Both the position numbers and the translations under genes were made by a program. The notes beneath the pieces were generated by a model. It saw only the letters and a list, made by a program, of their open reading frames with translations, was not told where the DNA came from and searched no databases. Shown here in pieces: positions 7,796-16,862 of a stretch of DNA of 64,000 nucleotides; position 1 is the first letter of the stretch, and each line of letters starts with the position of its first letter. Source of the stretch: Gilliamella sp. WF3-4 (GTDB taxonomy: Bacteria; Pseudomonadota; Gammaproteobacteria; Enterobacterales; Orbaceae); the NCBI RefSeq assembly GCF_001690275.1, contig NZ_LZGW01000037.1, positions 1 through 64,000 on the forward strand, in the 5' to 3' direction.

Positions 7796-9139
7796 TTAAG
7801 CATCACCTGATTTTAACGAAACCACAAACCTTGCACCACCAAGCGGGCTGGTTACAACAAAGGCTTTGCCATCATGAAATTCTGCCATTAATTTTACATA
7901 AGCTAAACCAAGCCCATAACCACCGGTTGAGCGGGTTCGACTAGTATCAAGCCGAGCAAAGGGCATAAAAATCTTTTCGCGCGCATCAAATGGGATTCCG
8001 GTACCATCATCATCAATCTCAAAGATGACTTGATTTCCTTGTTTAGTGATATTTAAAACCGCTTTATGTGCTGCATATTTAAAGGCATTTAGTAACAAAT
8101 TTTTAACAATCGTTTCAACTAAATTAGTATCAATTATCGCTTGCACATCTTGGCAATTACAAGTGAGTTCAAATCCTTTTGGCTTAAATAATGTGAGTGA
8201 TTGGCAGATTTTGTCACCCCACGCTTTTAGCGATACGGGTGTTAGGTTTAGTTCAATATTACTTTGTTGCATTTTGAAGTAATTTAAACTAGCCGTAATT
8301 AATGTTTCAAGCTCGTTAATATCATCACTCATGCCTTTTTGTAAAAGTCGTTTTTCTTGCTCGTCGTTAGACTCTTCCAGCATGCTAAGTTCAAATCGCA
8401 TACGCGCAAGCGGTGTGCGTAATTCATGCGCCATGGCATGAGATATCGTTTGATTAGTGCTCACTAAGTGTTCTATATGCGTTCCCATATTATTTAATAC
8501 ATTAGCAAGTGGCTTAAATAACCAGCCTTTTACATTTTCAGTTCGTGCTTTTAAATTACCTTGCCCAAGCTGTTCGGCAGTTTGTCTAATATTGACCAGA
8601 TCTTTCCAAACCGCACTAAAAGCCAGATAAATTAAAATAAAAAAGATGATTGCACTAAATAATGCCCAAATAATCAAAAATAGGGTTAATGACATAGTGT
8701 TGGATGCCAAAATATCCCGCACAACTATTGGGCCTAATTGGAGCAAATGCCCATCTTTTACATCAATATAAACGACCTCTTTGTCGCTATCATAAGAAAA
8801 CCCAAGCTTTGCTAGCTCGTCAAGCACCACTTCGGATAACGGAGTATTTACAGGCAGTACTTTGATAGGATAAGCAAAATAGGGTTGTAGTTCGTTAACC
8901 ACTTCTTGAAGAGAGCGATCTTTATGCTGGTTGATTTGCATACGAATAAGGTTGACCGTGCCACGCTGAGATTCTCGAAACACAATATGATCATCTGGTA
9001 TATCCGTTAATGAAGAAGGTAATGAATCAAATACAAGTAAAGCACCATAAGCAATAATACTTTGTAGCAGCAGTAAGATGACGAGGTAGAATATAATTCG
9101 GCGATTAAAAAATAGCGGTTTAGCTAATAGTTGGCTCAA
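7796..9139 (-). CDS. rstB: Sensor histidine kinase, RstB type
   Basis: It is the inner-membrane sensor of a two-component system that phosphorylates the adjacent response regulator. Two membrane segments (about residues 13-37 and 150-172) flank a periplasmic sensor of about 110 residues. HAMP, the H-box HELRTPLARMR with the phospho-accepting His, and the N, G1 and G2 ATP-binding boxes (NLLLNAFKYA, DDDGTGIP, TGGYGLGLAYV) follow. Length 447 compares with 433 in E. coli RstB. The TTG start overlaps the rstA stop by 4 bases and has GGAGA upstream. I choose RstB rather than another family because the partner is clearly RstA-like; the input signal is unknown. Confidence 0.85.
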   Translation of the reverse strand: MSQLLAKPLFFNRRIIFYLVILLLLQSIIAYGALLVFDSLPSSLTDIPDDHIVFRESQRGTVNLIRMQINQHKDRSLQEVVNELQPYFAYPIKVLPVNTPLSEVVLDELAKLGFSYDSDKEVVYIDVKDGHLLQLGPIVVRDILASNTMSLTLFLIIWALFSAIIFFILIYLAFSAVWKDLVNIRQTAEQLGQGNLKARTENVKGWLFKPLANVLNNMGTHIEHLVSTNQTISHAMAHELRTPLARMRFELSMLEESNDEQEKRLLQKGMSDDINELETLITASLNYFKMQQSNIELNLTPVSLKAWGDKICQSLTLFKPKGFELTCNCQDVQAIIDTNLVETIVKNLLLNAFKYAAHKAVLNITKQGNQVIFEIDDDGTGIPFDAREKIFMPFARLDTSRTRSTGGYGLGLAYVKLMAEFHDGKAFVVTSPLGGARFVVSLKSGDA

Positions 9140-9864
9140 TGGCTGTCTCCTTCTCGCATAAATAAATACCCCTTTCCTCGAACTGTTTTGATGCGTGATG
9201 GGTTATCTGGATCATCGAGTAATTTTCGTCGAAGCCTTGAAACTCGTGCATCAATTGAACGATCACTACCATCAAAATCGATACCTCTGACCTGAGAAAA
9301 AATGTCATCTCGAGATAAAATGATCCCTGCATTATGCGCAAGCAACCATAACAGATCAAATTCAGCGGTGGTTAAATCAATTTCTTGCTCTTGCAGTAGT
9401 ACTTTGCGGTTTTCACCATCGATAACTAAATTATCAAATATAAGGGTTTTATTATTGTGTGGCACAATCCATTCTTTAGTATGCTCTTTATCCGTTTCTA
9501 TCTGTTTTCGGCGGAATAAAGCCCGTATTCGTGCCAACAATAATCTTGGCTCAACAGGTTTTGCCAAATAATCATCGGCCCCTAATTCAAGCCCAACAAT
9601 TTCATCAATATTATCTTCGCTAGCCGTCATGATGAGAATATAGTTAGTAAACCATGTACGTATATCACGACAGATATCAAAACCCGTTTTTTCAGGAAGC
9701 ATGACATCTAATATCACCAAATCAGGATTAAGTTGTTGAATTTTTTCTTCGGCTCCTTTACCACTATTATGCCATTCCACAAGGTATCCTTGGCGAATTA
9801 GATAAACTTGAATCAAATTGGCTAGCCGTTGATCATCTTCAATGATTAATATACGTTCACTCAT
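9136..9864 (-). CDS. rstA: Response regulator, RstA type (OmpR family)
   Basis: It is a DNA-binding response regulator of 242 residues against 239 in E. coli RstA. The receiver domain has the acidic pair D10-D11 and the phospho-accepting D53 (LVILDVMLP). The C-terminal winged helix contains LTTAEFDLLWLLAHNAG, DGSDRSIDARVSRLRRKL and the terminal KTVRGKGYLF. The FDGSDRSIDARVSRLRRKLLDD block closely tracks RstA. It is cotranscribed with rstB through a 4-base overlap. Three TACAAA direct repeats spaced 11 bp lie 67-94 bases upstream, which suggests autoregulation. Confidence 0.9.
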   Translation of the reverse strand: MSERILIIEDDQRLANLIQVYLIRQGYLVEWHNSGKGAEEKIQQLNPDLVILDVMLPEKTGFDICRDIRTWFTNYILIMTASEDNIDEIVGLELGADDYLAKPVEPRLLLARIRALFRRKQIETDKEHTKEWIVPHNNKTLIFDNLVIDGENRKVLLQEQEIDLTTAEFDLLWLLAHNAGIILSRDDIFSQVRGIDFDGSDRSIDARVSRLRRKLLDDPDNPSRIKTVRGKGYLFMREGDSH

Positions 9865-9930
9865 TATGCGCTCTTAATTGCGTAGCTGATATTTAGAGGT
9901 GCCTCATTATACAGACATTTTATTGGCCGT

Positions 9931-9958
9931 TACAAAACATATACAAAGAGTCTACAAA
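9931..9958. promoter_or_regulatory. Three TACAAA direct repeats, 11-bp period, upstream of rstA
   Basis: TACAAA occurs at 9931, 9942 and 9953, exactly one helical turn apart, between rstA and the divergent phosphatase gene. OmpR-family regulators bind direct repeats with this spacing, and the E. coli RstA box contains two TACA elements about 10 bp apart. I infer an RstA operator; binding is not shown. Confidence 0.45.
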
Positions 9959-10027
9959 GTTTATTGCCACTCTATGAGAAAATCTGCGCCAATATTTATA
10001 AATAAACTAGTTTTATATCAAATCAAT

Positions 10028-10756
10028 ATGGATGCTTTTTCATCAATAACAAATTCCCTTTCTTCTCCAAATTATACACAACATAAGACGCCAATTGTCT
10101 TGTGTGATTTTGATGGAACCATTAGTGTAAAAGATGTGACAGATACATTACTGAGCCACTTTGGGCAAGCTGGTTGTGATGAACTTGAAGAATTGTGGGT
10201 AAGTGGCAAAATTGGCTCTCAAGAATGTATGAGCAAACAAATTGCATTAATGGATGCAAGCCTCGATGAACTTAATGAAGTCTTATCTCAAATTGAAATT
10301 GACGCGGATTTTAAATCTTTTATTAATTATGCCGAACAAAACAATATTCCTGTTCACGTGGTTAGCGACGGGCTAGATTATGCAATTGAGTTTATTTTAA
10401 AACGTCATGGCATTACGCGTTTACCTATTTTCGCCAATAAATTGATGCATAATGATTTGCGCAGTTGGCGTCTAGAGTTCCCTTATGCGAATAAAGACTG
10501 TATTAAACAAAGTGGCAATTGCAAATGTCATCATGTTAAAAAACAGCAATATTTTCCGCAAATACTCTATGTCGGCGATGGCACATCAGATTACTGCGTG
10601 TCACATCATGTTGATTTTGTGTTTGCCAAAGATAAACTAGTTAATTATTGCAAAGAAAATCATATTAATCACTGCAAAATTACCAGCTTCGCAGAGGTAA
10701 CCACCGCATTAAAACAGGCTAAACATGCTGTTATCCCCGTCACGATGGTAAAATAA
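10028..10756 (+). CDS. MtnX-like HAD-IB family phosphatase
   Basis: It is a HAD-superfamily phosphatase with the nucleophile motif CDFDGTIS, motif II Ser-Asp in VHVVSDG, and motif IV GDGTSD near the C-terminus. The arrangement matches MtnX/phosphoserine-phosphatase-like HAD-IB enzymes. The natural substrate is unknown. The frame is open to 9899, but that would cover the putative rstA operator, so I prefer the ATG at 10028 (MDAFSS); no strong ribosome site marks any start. It heads a four-gene plus-strand run with a 12-base gap to the hydrolase. A metabolic role in the 10-15.8 kb pathway is inferred from its neighbours. Confidence 0.75.
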   Translation: MDAFSSITNSLSSPNYTQHKTPIVLCDFDGTISVKDVTDTLLSHFGQAGCDELEELWVSGKIGSQECMSKQIALMDASLDELNEVLSQIEIDADFKSFINYAEQNNIPVHVVSDGLDYAIEFILKRHGITRLPIFANKLMHNDLRSWRLEFPYANKDCIKQSGNCKCHHVKKQQYFPQILYVGDGTSDYCVSHHVDFVFAKDKLVNYCKENHINHCKITSFAEVTTALKQAKHAVIPVTMVK

Positions 10757-10768
10757 CAAGGAATACTA

Positions 10769-11602
10769 ATGAGTACAATTCAAGATTTATCTTACTTTTT
10801 ACCTGGAAACAGAAATGGCGTGCTATTAATTCATGGTTTAACTGGCACTCCCAATGAAATGCGAATTTTGGCCAATGGTTTACATAAAGCAGGATTTACG
10901 GTTTATGCCATCCAACTCGCTGGGCATTGTGGCACCGAAGAAGATCTGTGTAAAACAACATGGCAAGATTGGTATAAAAGCGTGCAAGATGGTGCTGATT
11001 ATTTAGCCCAACATGTCGATAATGTGTTTGTTGCAGGACTGTCAATGGGCGCTTTGCTAGCACTAAAATTAGCAGCTGACAGACCTGAGCAAATCAAAGG
11101 CGTTGGTGTGTTAGCTCCTACATTTCGTTATGATGGTTGGAGCATGCCATTATGGGCAAAAAAACTCTTTTTCTTGTTAGTTTATTTTAAGAAATTAGGT
11201 ATTTTTCAAAAAAAAGTTTTTATCGAACAACCGCCTTATGGGCTTAAAGATGAACGTATTCGGGCGGTGGTATCTGAAAGCATGTTAAGCGGTGATGCCG
11301 CCTCAGCAGGGCTTGCGGGTAATCCTTTTCCGGCTCTTGCTGAGATGCAGTTATTAGCAAAACATATGCGCAAGCAATTACCCAAAGTCATTTCACCTTG
11401 CTTAATTATGCATTCTGGTAATGATGATATCGCCAATATAGAAACTAATGCAAAATTGGTTGAAAAACAGGTGTCAGGGCCAACAAAATTGGTGGTATTA
11501 AATGATAGCTATCATTTAATTACCATCGATAGCCAGCGCCGTGAAGTGATTAAGGAATGCGCCTCGTTCTTTGATAATATAGCAGAAGGAATAAAAGCAT
11601 AA
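10769..11602 (+). CDS. Alpha/beta hydrolase, carboxylesterase/thioesterase-like
   Basis: It is a 277-residue serine hydrolase. HGLTGTPNE supplies the oxyanion hole, the nucleophile elbow is GLSMG with Ser-92, the acid is in the NDDIAN region and the catalytic His in DSYHLI. This is the Est30/monoglyceride-lipase-like architecture. It has no signal peptide, so it is cytoplasmic. The ATG is preceded by AAGGAA. Its stop overlaps the next gene's ATG by one base (TAATG), so the hydrolase and the SMR genes are cotranscribed. The substrate is unknown; an ester or thioester intermediate of the neighbouring transferase pathway is a reasonable guess. Confidence 0.8.
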   Translation: MSTIQDLSYFLPGNRNGVLLIHGLTGTPNEMRILANGLHKAGFTVYAIQLAGHCGTEEDLCKTTWQDWYKSVQDGADYLAQHVDNVFVAGLSMGALLALKLAADRPEQIKGVGVLAPTFRYDGWSMPLWAKKLFFLLVYFKKLGIFQKKVFIEQPPYGLKDERIRAVVSESMLSGDAASAGLAGNPFPALAEMQLLAKHMRKQLPKVISPCLIMHSGNDDIANIETNAKLVEKQVSGPTKLVVLNDSYHLITIDSQRREVIKECASFFDNIAEGIKA

Positions 11603-11958
11603 TGTCACCATTAGTTATCATACTTTGGGTTTGTAATATCTGTTTTGATACATTAGGGCAAGTCGCTTTTAAATTTGCAGCCATCGCACCCAATAATCGT
11701 GATGGTTGGTATTACTGGCTCGATTTATCTAAAAATAAGTGGATTTGGGTTGGGATTATATCCTACGTTGCTGAATTTTTACTATGGTTAGCCTTTTTAA
11801 CCTTAGTTCCTCTTTCTCAAGGGGTGTTACTTGCTTCATTTAATATCATTACTATCATGGTGGTTGGGCGCATTATTTTCAAAGAACTACTAACTATTTA
11901 CCGCTTAATTGGAATGCTATTAATTACTGCTGGTGTCGTTTTTGTAGGGATGTCTTAA
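11602..11958 (+). CDS. SMR/EamA-type small transporter subunit 1
   Basis: It is a 118-residue membrane protein with four hydrophobic helices, the size and topology of small multidrug resistance proteins and ArnE/ArnF-type flippase subunits. A conserved-type Glu lies in helix 2-3 (YVAEFLLW). It overlaps the hydrolase gene and is followed after one base by a second, different SMR-size protein, so the two probably form a heterodimer like EbrAB or ArnEF. The transported molecule is not evident; export or flipping of the product of this cluster is inferred. Confidence 0.75.
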   Translation: MSPLVIILWVCNICFDTLGQVAFKFAAIAPNNRDGWYYWLDLSKNKWIWVGIISYVAEFLLWLAFLTLVPLSQGVLLASFNIITIMVVGRIIFKELLTIYRLIGMLLITAGVVFVGMS

Positions 11959-11959
11959 T

Positions 11960-12361
11960 ATGGCTAGATTCTATGTTATTGGTTTTTCTGTATTGCTCTT
12001 TTTTGACACAATTGCGCAATGCAGCTTCAAATTGACGGCTATTGAGGCTCAACCGCTAGAAATGAGCATTGAATGGCTAATTCGCGTATTTACTAATCCT
12101 TGGATTTATATCTCAATAGCGGGGTATATTTTAACTTTCTTTACTTGGATGACGCTATTAAAAAAAGCGCCAGTAGGCCCAGCTTTTGCCGCATCACACT
12201 TTGAAGTCGTTACGGTGATGATTGCGTCAATTTGGTTATTTAACGAACAAGTCACCTTGTTCAAATTCGTTGGCACCATACTCATTGTTTCTGGAATTCT
12301 ATTTTTAGCTATCGCTGAAAGTAAATTGGCTAAACAAGAATCCAGCAATCAAACCCACTAA
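11960..12361 (+). CDS. SMR/EamA-type small transporter subunit 2
   Basis: It is a 133-residue four-helix membrane protein, a partner-type paralogue of the preceding gene. Helices lie at about residues 5-20, 42-62, 70-92 and 100-118, and a short polar tail is rich in Lys, Gln and Ser. Both proteins start with a Phe-Asp-Thr motif (CFDTLGQ; FFDTIAQ), indicating common descent. It is the last gene of the plus-strand run and faces the arginase-like gene across a shared hairpin terminator. Confidence 0.75.
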   Translation: MARFYVIGFSVLLFFDTIAQCSFKLTAIEAQPLEMSIEWLIRVFTNPWIYISIAGYILTFFTWMTLLKKAPVGPAFAASHFEVVTVMIASIWLFNEQVTLFKFVGTILIVSGILFLAIAESKLAKQESSNQTH

Positions 12362-12377
12362 AAATAATTACTCAAAA

Positions 12378-12405
12378 AAAGCAGGATTATACTCAAACCT
12401 GCTTT
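12378..12405. terminator. Hairpin terminator between convergent operons
   Basis: The stem AAAGCAGG/CCTGCTTT (8 bp) encloses a 12-base loop. On the minus strand it is followed by a run of seven T, so it is a good Rho-independent terminator for the arginase-like operon; on the plus strand the T-run is interrupted. Confidence 0.75.
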
Positions 12406-12417
12406 CCTTGAAATTTT

Positions 12418-13296
12418 TTATAACGACAATGCTAATGCGTTTAGTAATGTCAAATTTAGCTGATGCTGTTCTTGTTGCCACTCATTTAGCTTGTCAGATG
12501 AAATAATGGGTTGCTTATCTAATGAGCTTAAAAAACGCTTAAACCAACTCGATGGCTGCCATATTGATAACTCACCAGTGATATCACTACCAACAATGCG
12601 TTGTTTAATTGAGGAAATCGTATCTAATAAATGGTAAGTTTGCAACTGACCTTGATCCCAATTAGTATGGATCACCTCTTCGCTTAATACATCTTTATCA
12701 ATCGATAAGTAAATGGGCTGGGCACAATGGTATTGTTCCGATAAAAAACTGGCAATGAGATCATCTGGCGATTCAAAATGTCGAAACGCGTGAGCCAAAC
12801 CGATTTTTCTCGCCCAAGCGGTATTGACGTTTAAACTCCAGTAAGTGAGCTTTTTATGGAAAAGCGGTGCCCATCTGTTTTCCCAAAAATGAGTAAGCCC
12901 AATATCATTAGAGGTAATACCAAGCACATGTACATGACTAACAAAAGGCAAACTTGCCACATAGCTAACCCATGAACCACAATGAATGCCAAATAAATAA
13001 CGCATATTATCGGGGTGGTTATCAAAAATCACAACTTGAATTGGATTTTCGGCTGAATATTGTTTAGCGAGATTTTCAATTAATAATAATGAAATATGGT
13101 GATAATCGCCACTGCCCATAAGTACCGTGCCATAATTTTCAGGCAAAGATTGTTCTAGTAATGATTGAAATTGTTTGAATTTTTTTTCACTGCAACCAAA
13201 GCGAATACTCTCTTGCCAGTTATTAACATCAATTGTTTTGGCATCATTAATCTGACCGACGCTGTGATCAAAATTGAGTATAATTGGGGAGGTCAT
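12418..13296 (-). CDS. Arginase/ureohydrolase-fold protein
   Basis: It is a 292-residue protein with the ureohydrolase metal-site motifs in order: GSGDYHH (61-67) in place of GGDHS, DNHPD (92-96) for the DxHxD motif, and SIDKDVLS near residue 200 for SxDxD. These bind the dinuclear manganese centre in arginase, agmatinase and formiminoglutamase. The flanking sequence is far from any of those, so the substrate is unassigned; hydrolysis of a C-N bond in a guanidino or amidino compound is a family-level inference. It overlaps the upstream transferase gene by 4 bases. Confidence 0.7.
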   Translation of the reverse strand: MTSPIILNFDHSVGQINDAKTIDVNNWQESIRFGCSEKKFKQFQSLLEQSLPENYGTVLMGSGDYHHISLLLIENLAKQYSAENPIQVVIFDNHPDNMRYLFGIHCGSWVSYVASLPFVSHVHVLGITSNDIGLTHFWENRWAPLFHKKLTYWSLNVNTAWARKIGLAHAFRHFESPDDLIASFLSEQYHCAQPIYLSIDKDVLSEEVIHTNWDQGQLQTYHLLDTISSIKQRIVGSDITGELSIWQPSSWFKRFLSSLDKQPIISSDKLNEWQQEQHQLNLTLLNALALSL

Positions 13297-14342
13297 GCTA
13301 CTTTCTCCTTGTCACTTTCAAAATGACCAATGAATTTGCGTAATATCACCCGTAATAATGGATTTCGGATATAAACTAAATGCTTTGATAATGTAAAACT
13401 AGCGCCAAGAGAGGCTTTAACTTCTGGATCAGTCCAACCGGCAATATAATGACTAAATCCTTGCTGTAGCGCATATTCAAGATTAAAAAACCAACTAACA
13501 TAGTAGAGATTTAACTCTCTCGCTTTGGGATAAACCATGCCAATATATTTATCTACCAACATATTGTTAACAACAAAACAGATATTATAACCGACTAATT
13601 GATCATCATCATAATAAGTAACAATATGCGCATTTCTCGTTTTACTCTGTAATAACTGCGTAAAAAAGGGTTTGGTAAGTAAATCAAAATGCACTTCGCT
13701 TTGCTGATAGACATTAAGATAAAGTTGATAATACTCATCTAAAACAGCATCGTTAAAAAAAGATTCATCACCACTATGCAAAACCTTGATACTCAGTTTT
13801 TCGCGTGAGCGTAGTTTACGTCTGAAATTTTTACGGCGACTATAAGAAAAACGCGATAAAACTTCATCTAAGTTTTTAAAATCAATCGGCACCCAAGCTA
13901 ATGCCTGACCTTCTACTTCGATAAATCCTTGTTCTTTTAAGGCTGAAATAAATTGTGTTGAATATTGATTATCTTTTTTACTCAATAAAGGAGATGCAGA
14001 CGGTATATCTTTGATAATCATAAAAGGATATTGCTTCGCATAGGCTTTTTTAAGATTATTCGCCAACTCATTAGCATCAACATCATTAGTCAACAACGCA
14101 TTTTCAGAAACCGTCGATCCCACAAAACAAGTTTTGGGTTGTAACCAGTGACGCCATTTTTTTGAAAATGGTAATTTCTCGATTTTATTTTTAAAATTGT
14201 CATCAGCAGTAGTAAGTAAATCGAACTTAGCAGAAAAAACAGGCACACCATCTTCACTCAACCAAGCTGAAAAATCTTGTGGTGGATGAGTTAAAAAATT
14301 GTCGATTAATTCATTCGGTTCTAACTGATTGATGTATTTCAT
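13293..14342 (-). CDS. GNAT-fold/FemAB-like acyltransferase
   Basis: It is a 349-residue protein. The strongest signal is the basic segment SYSRRKNFRRKLRSREKL (about 168-185) followed by a conserved C-terminal half (LVGYNICFVVNN, YYVSWFFNLEYALQQGF, YIAGWTDPEVKASLGA), the layout of FemAB-like and Acetyltransf_6 proteins, which transfer acyl or aminoacyl groups to amines. There are no membrane helices. It sits between the class III aminotransferase and the arginase-fold gene in one minus-strand operon, so acylation of an amine made by the aminotransferase is plausible. The exact family is uncertain. Confidence 0.65.
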   Translation of the reverse strand: MKYINQLEPNELIDNFLTHPPQDFSAWLSEDGVPVFSAKFDLLTTADDNFKNKIEKLPFSKKWRHWLQPKTCFVGSTVSENALLTNDVDANELANNLKKAYAKQYPFMIIKDIPSASPLLSKKDNQYSTQFISALKEQGFIEVEGQALAWVPIDFKNLDEVLSRFSYSRRKNFRRKLRSREKLSIKVLHSGDESFFNDAVLDEYYQLYLNVYQQSEVHFDLLTKPFFTQLLQSKTRNAHIVTYYDDDQLVGYNICFVVNNMLVDKYIGMVYPKARELNLYYVSWFFNLEYALQQGFSHYIAGWTDPEVKASLGASFTLSKHLVYIRNPLLRVILRKFIGHFESDKEKVA

Positions 14343-14420
14343 AACAATATAACGAGTAATTGATTCAATTCGATAAGAAGCCCCGCCAATAAAATTAACG
14401 GGGAAAATAGGAATAAGTAA

Positions 14421-15830
14421 TTAAAGTTCTTTTTTAGCACGTGTAATAAGTTGATCGAGTAATTCAATACCTTGATCAATCTCTTGACGAGAAATATGTA
14501 ACGATGGAGCAAAAGTAATGACATTTTTGTAATAACCACCAATATCAAGTACTAAGCCCATTTTTTTACCATTCCAATCAAGATCACCTGACATACCAAT
14601 ATCAACCATCTTATCAACTAAAGCTTTATTGGCAGTAAAGCCATCTTCAGTACAAATTTCAGCACGAAGCGCTAAACCTAGGCCGTCAACTTCACCAATT
14701 TCTTTATGTTTCTTCTCAAGTGTTTTTAAACCTTCAAGGAAGTATGCACCACTTTCCATTACCATTTTTTCGTAATCCGTTTCAGAAGTCATTTTTAACA
14801 CTTCAAGACCAACCGCTGTACCTAATGGGTTAGAAGCAAATGTGGAATGGGTTGAACCAACAGGGAATACTTGTGGATTAATTAACTCTTCACGTGCCCA
14901 TAAACCACCCAGTGGGTTAAGACCATTAGTTAATGCTTTAGCAAACACCACAACATCAGGTTTAACATCAAAGTGTTCAATAGACCAAAGTTTACCCGTA
15001 CGATAAAAACCCATTTGGATTTCATCAACGACTAATAAAATACCATACTGATCTAAAACTTTCTTAAGACCTTTAAAGTAATTACGCGGCGGTACAATAT
15101 AACCACCAGTTGCCTGTAAAGGCTCAGCATAAAATGCGGCATATTCTGCTTGCCCCACTTTTGGATCCCAAACACCGTGGTATTCGGTTTCAAATAAACG
15201 CGCAAATTCAGCAACTAAATGTTCACCATACTCTTCTGCTGTCATGCCTTTAGGGCGACGGAATGGATAAGGGAATGGAACAAACATGGCACGATCACCA
15301 AAATGACCATAGCGACGACGATAACGGTAACTTGATGTAATTGATGAAGCACCTAAAGTACGTCCATGATATCCACCTTGGAAAGCAAACATTAATGATT
15401 TACCACCCGAGGCATTACGAACTAATTTTAATGAGTCTTCAATACATTGTGACCCACCTACATTGAAATGCACTCGACCTTCGTAGCCAAAGCGTTTTTC
15501 CATACCTTGAGCAATGGTTTTAGCTAATTCAATTTTAGTTGGGTGCAAATATTGGCTGGCACATTGTGGTAAGGTATCAATTTGTTTTTTTAGAACGTTG
15601 TTTAGGCGTTCATTAGCATAACCAAAGTTACATGCTGAATACCACATTTGTAGATCTAAGAAAGCTTTGCCTTCTTTGTCATACATGTAGCTACCTTCAC
15701 AACCATCAAAGATTTTTGGCGGTTCAACGTAATGAACAGTGTCACCAAAAGAACAATATTTTGCTTCATCTGCTAACAAAGTCGCATCATCAGGGCGACT
15801 ATTAATCATCTCTAAAGTTGGTTTACTCAT
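14421..15830 (-). CDS. Class III PLP-dependent aminotransferase
   Basis: It is a 469-residue fold-type I aminotransferase of the ornithine/4-aminobutyrate group. Visible landmarks are the cofactor phosphate-binding region (FAFQGGYHGRTLGA), the Asp contacting the pyridine nitrogen in VVDEIQMGFYRTG, and the PLP lysine in VVFAKALTNGLNPLGG. The N-terminal block (WYSACNFGYANERL) is distinctive and does not match GabT, ArgD or BioA, so the amino donor and product are not assigned. It is the first gene of the minus-strand operon and is divergent from the mipA-like gene. Confidence 0.85.
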   Translation of the reverse strand: MSKPTLEMINSRPDDATLLADEAKYCSFGDTVHYVEPPKIFDGCEGSYMYDKEGKAFLDLQMWYSACNFGYANERLNNVLKKQIDTLPQCASQYLHPTKIELAKTIAQGMEKRFGYEGRVHFNVGGSQCIEDSLKLVRNASGGKSLMFAFQGGYHGRTLGASSITSSYRYRRRYGHFGDRAMFVPFPYPFRRPKGMTAEEYGEHLVAEFARLFETEYHGVWDPKVGQAEYAAFYAEPLQATGGYIVPPRNYFKGLKKVLDQYGILLVVDEIQMGFYRTGKLWSIEHFDVKPDVVVFAKALTNGLNPLGGLWAREELINPQVFPVGSTHSTFASNPLGTAVGLEVLKMTSETDYEKMVMESGAYFLEGLKTLEKKHKEIGEVDGLGLALRAEICTEDGFTANKALVDKMVDIGMSGDLDWNGKKMGLVLDIGGYYKNVITFAPSLHISRQEIDQGIELLDQLITRAKKEL

Positions 15831-15999
15831 AATTTATCTCACTAATCCATATTCAAACACGATAAAATGTGGCATTATTATTAAAGAAAATGGATTGTAA
15901 CAATGTACGATTAGTGTATAGATTTTGTGACGATAACCCCGAGAGGCAAAATTATTGCAATAATTGTCTTGAGTCATATTGCGAGAAGTGGGTATCAGA

Positions 16000-16749
16000 A
16001 TGAAAAATTTAAGCTGCATAATTTCAATCTTATCAATGTTTCCCTTAGGGTATACTCAAATTGCATCAGCCGATCCCACATCATTAGGTATCGGCTTAGG
16101 CTGGTCTAATTCCCCCTATAAGAGTTATCGCTCAAGCTTCTATCCTATTCCTCATATTGATTATGATAATGGTTCCTTTTTTATTGATGATCTATCTACC
16201 GGTATTTACGCATTAAGCGACGATAATCAAAGTCTATCATTTGGTGCTCGCTATCTTGCTAATGAATTTAAACCTCATGATGCTAACAATCACATGCTAA
16301 AAAAACTTAACAGCCGTCACTCTACTTTATTGGCAGAAGTAAATTACGATATCATTACTGATTGGGGGATTTTTTCAAGCAGTATTGGCGCTGACGTTCT
16401 TGGTAAAAGTCACAGTATCTTAGTGAATACTGACTATACCTTGCCTTACATACAAGGTAATTTAATTGTTGCGCCCACGATTGGTATTAATTGGGCTAAT
16501 AGTAAACATAATGCCTATTATTATGGCGTTTCTCATAAAGAGTCTTCACGTTCAGGTTTGCGTTATTTTAATTCAAATAGTTCTGTTACGCCTTACTTTG
16601 AAATTGGTGCACAATATTCTTTAACCGATAATATTGCTACTTTCGGTGGCATTCATATTGATGAACTGACAGGCGATGTAACTAACAGCCCAATGATTGA
16701 TAATAATGTAACAGCCTCAATTTATGCAGGTGTATCTTATAATTTTTAA
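16000..16749 (+). CDS. MipA/OmpV family outer membrane protein
   Basis: It is predicted to be an outer-membrane beta-barrel. I start it at ATG 16000 (MKNLSC), because a standard signal peptide of about 25 residues ending near ASA follows directly; the upstream TTG adds seven charged residues before it. Family features are LGIGLGWSNSPYKS and IPHIDYDNGSFFIDDL near the N-terminus, the alternating beta-strand pattern, and the terminal aromatic in GVSYNF that directs barrel assembly. MipA interacts with murein enzymes in E. coli, while OmpV is a general porin-like protein; which role applies here cannot be decided. Confidence 0.8.
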   Translation: MKNLSCIISILSMFPLGYTQIASADPTSLGIGLGWSNSPYKSYRSSFYPIPHIDYDNGSFFIDDLSTGIYALSDDNQSLSFGARYLANEFKPHDANNHMLKKLNSRHSTLLAEVNYDIITDWGIFSSSIGADVLGKSHSILVNTDYTLPYIQGNLIVAPTIGINWANSKHNAYYYGVSHKESSRSGLRYFNSNSSVTPYFEIGAQYSLTDNIATFGGIHIDELTGDVTNSPMIDNNVTASIYAGVSYNF

Positions 16750-16862
16750 TTCATAAACATCGATACTGACAATGAAAAGATAACGACTTGTTACGCACTA
16801 TCAGTTAGTATCAGTTTAAACAAAATAAAATCTTCATCACAAAATTCAGGAAATAGAAAAGT

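Noticed and set aside
9899-10027. N-terminal extension of the HAD phosphatase from the GTG at 9899
   Set aside because: It would place coding sequence over the phased TACAAA repeats and the rstA promoter region, and adds residues with no family match.
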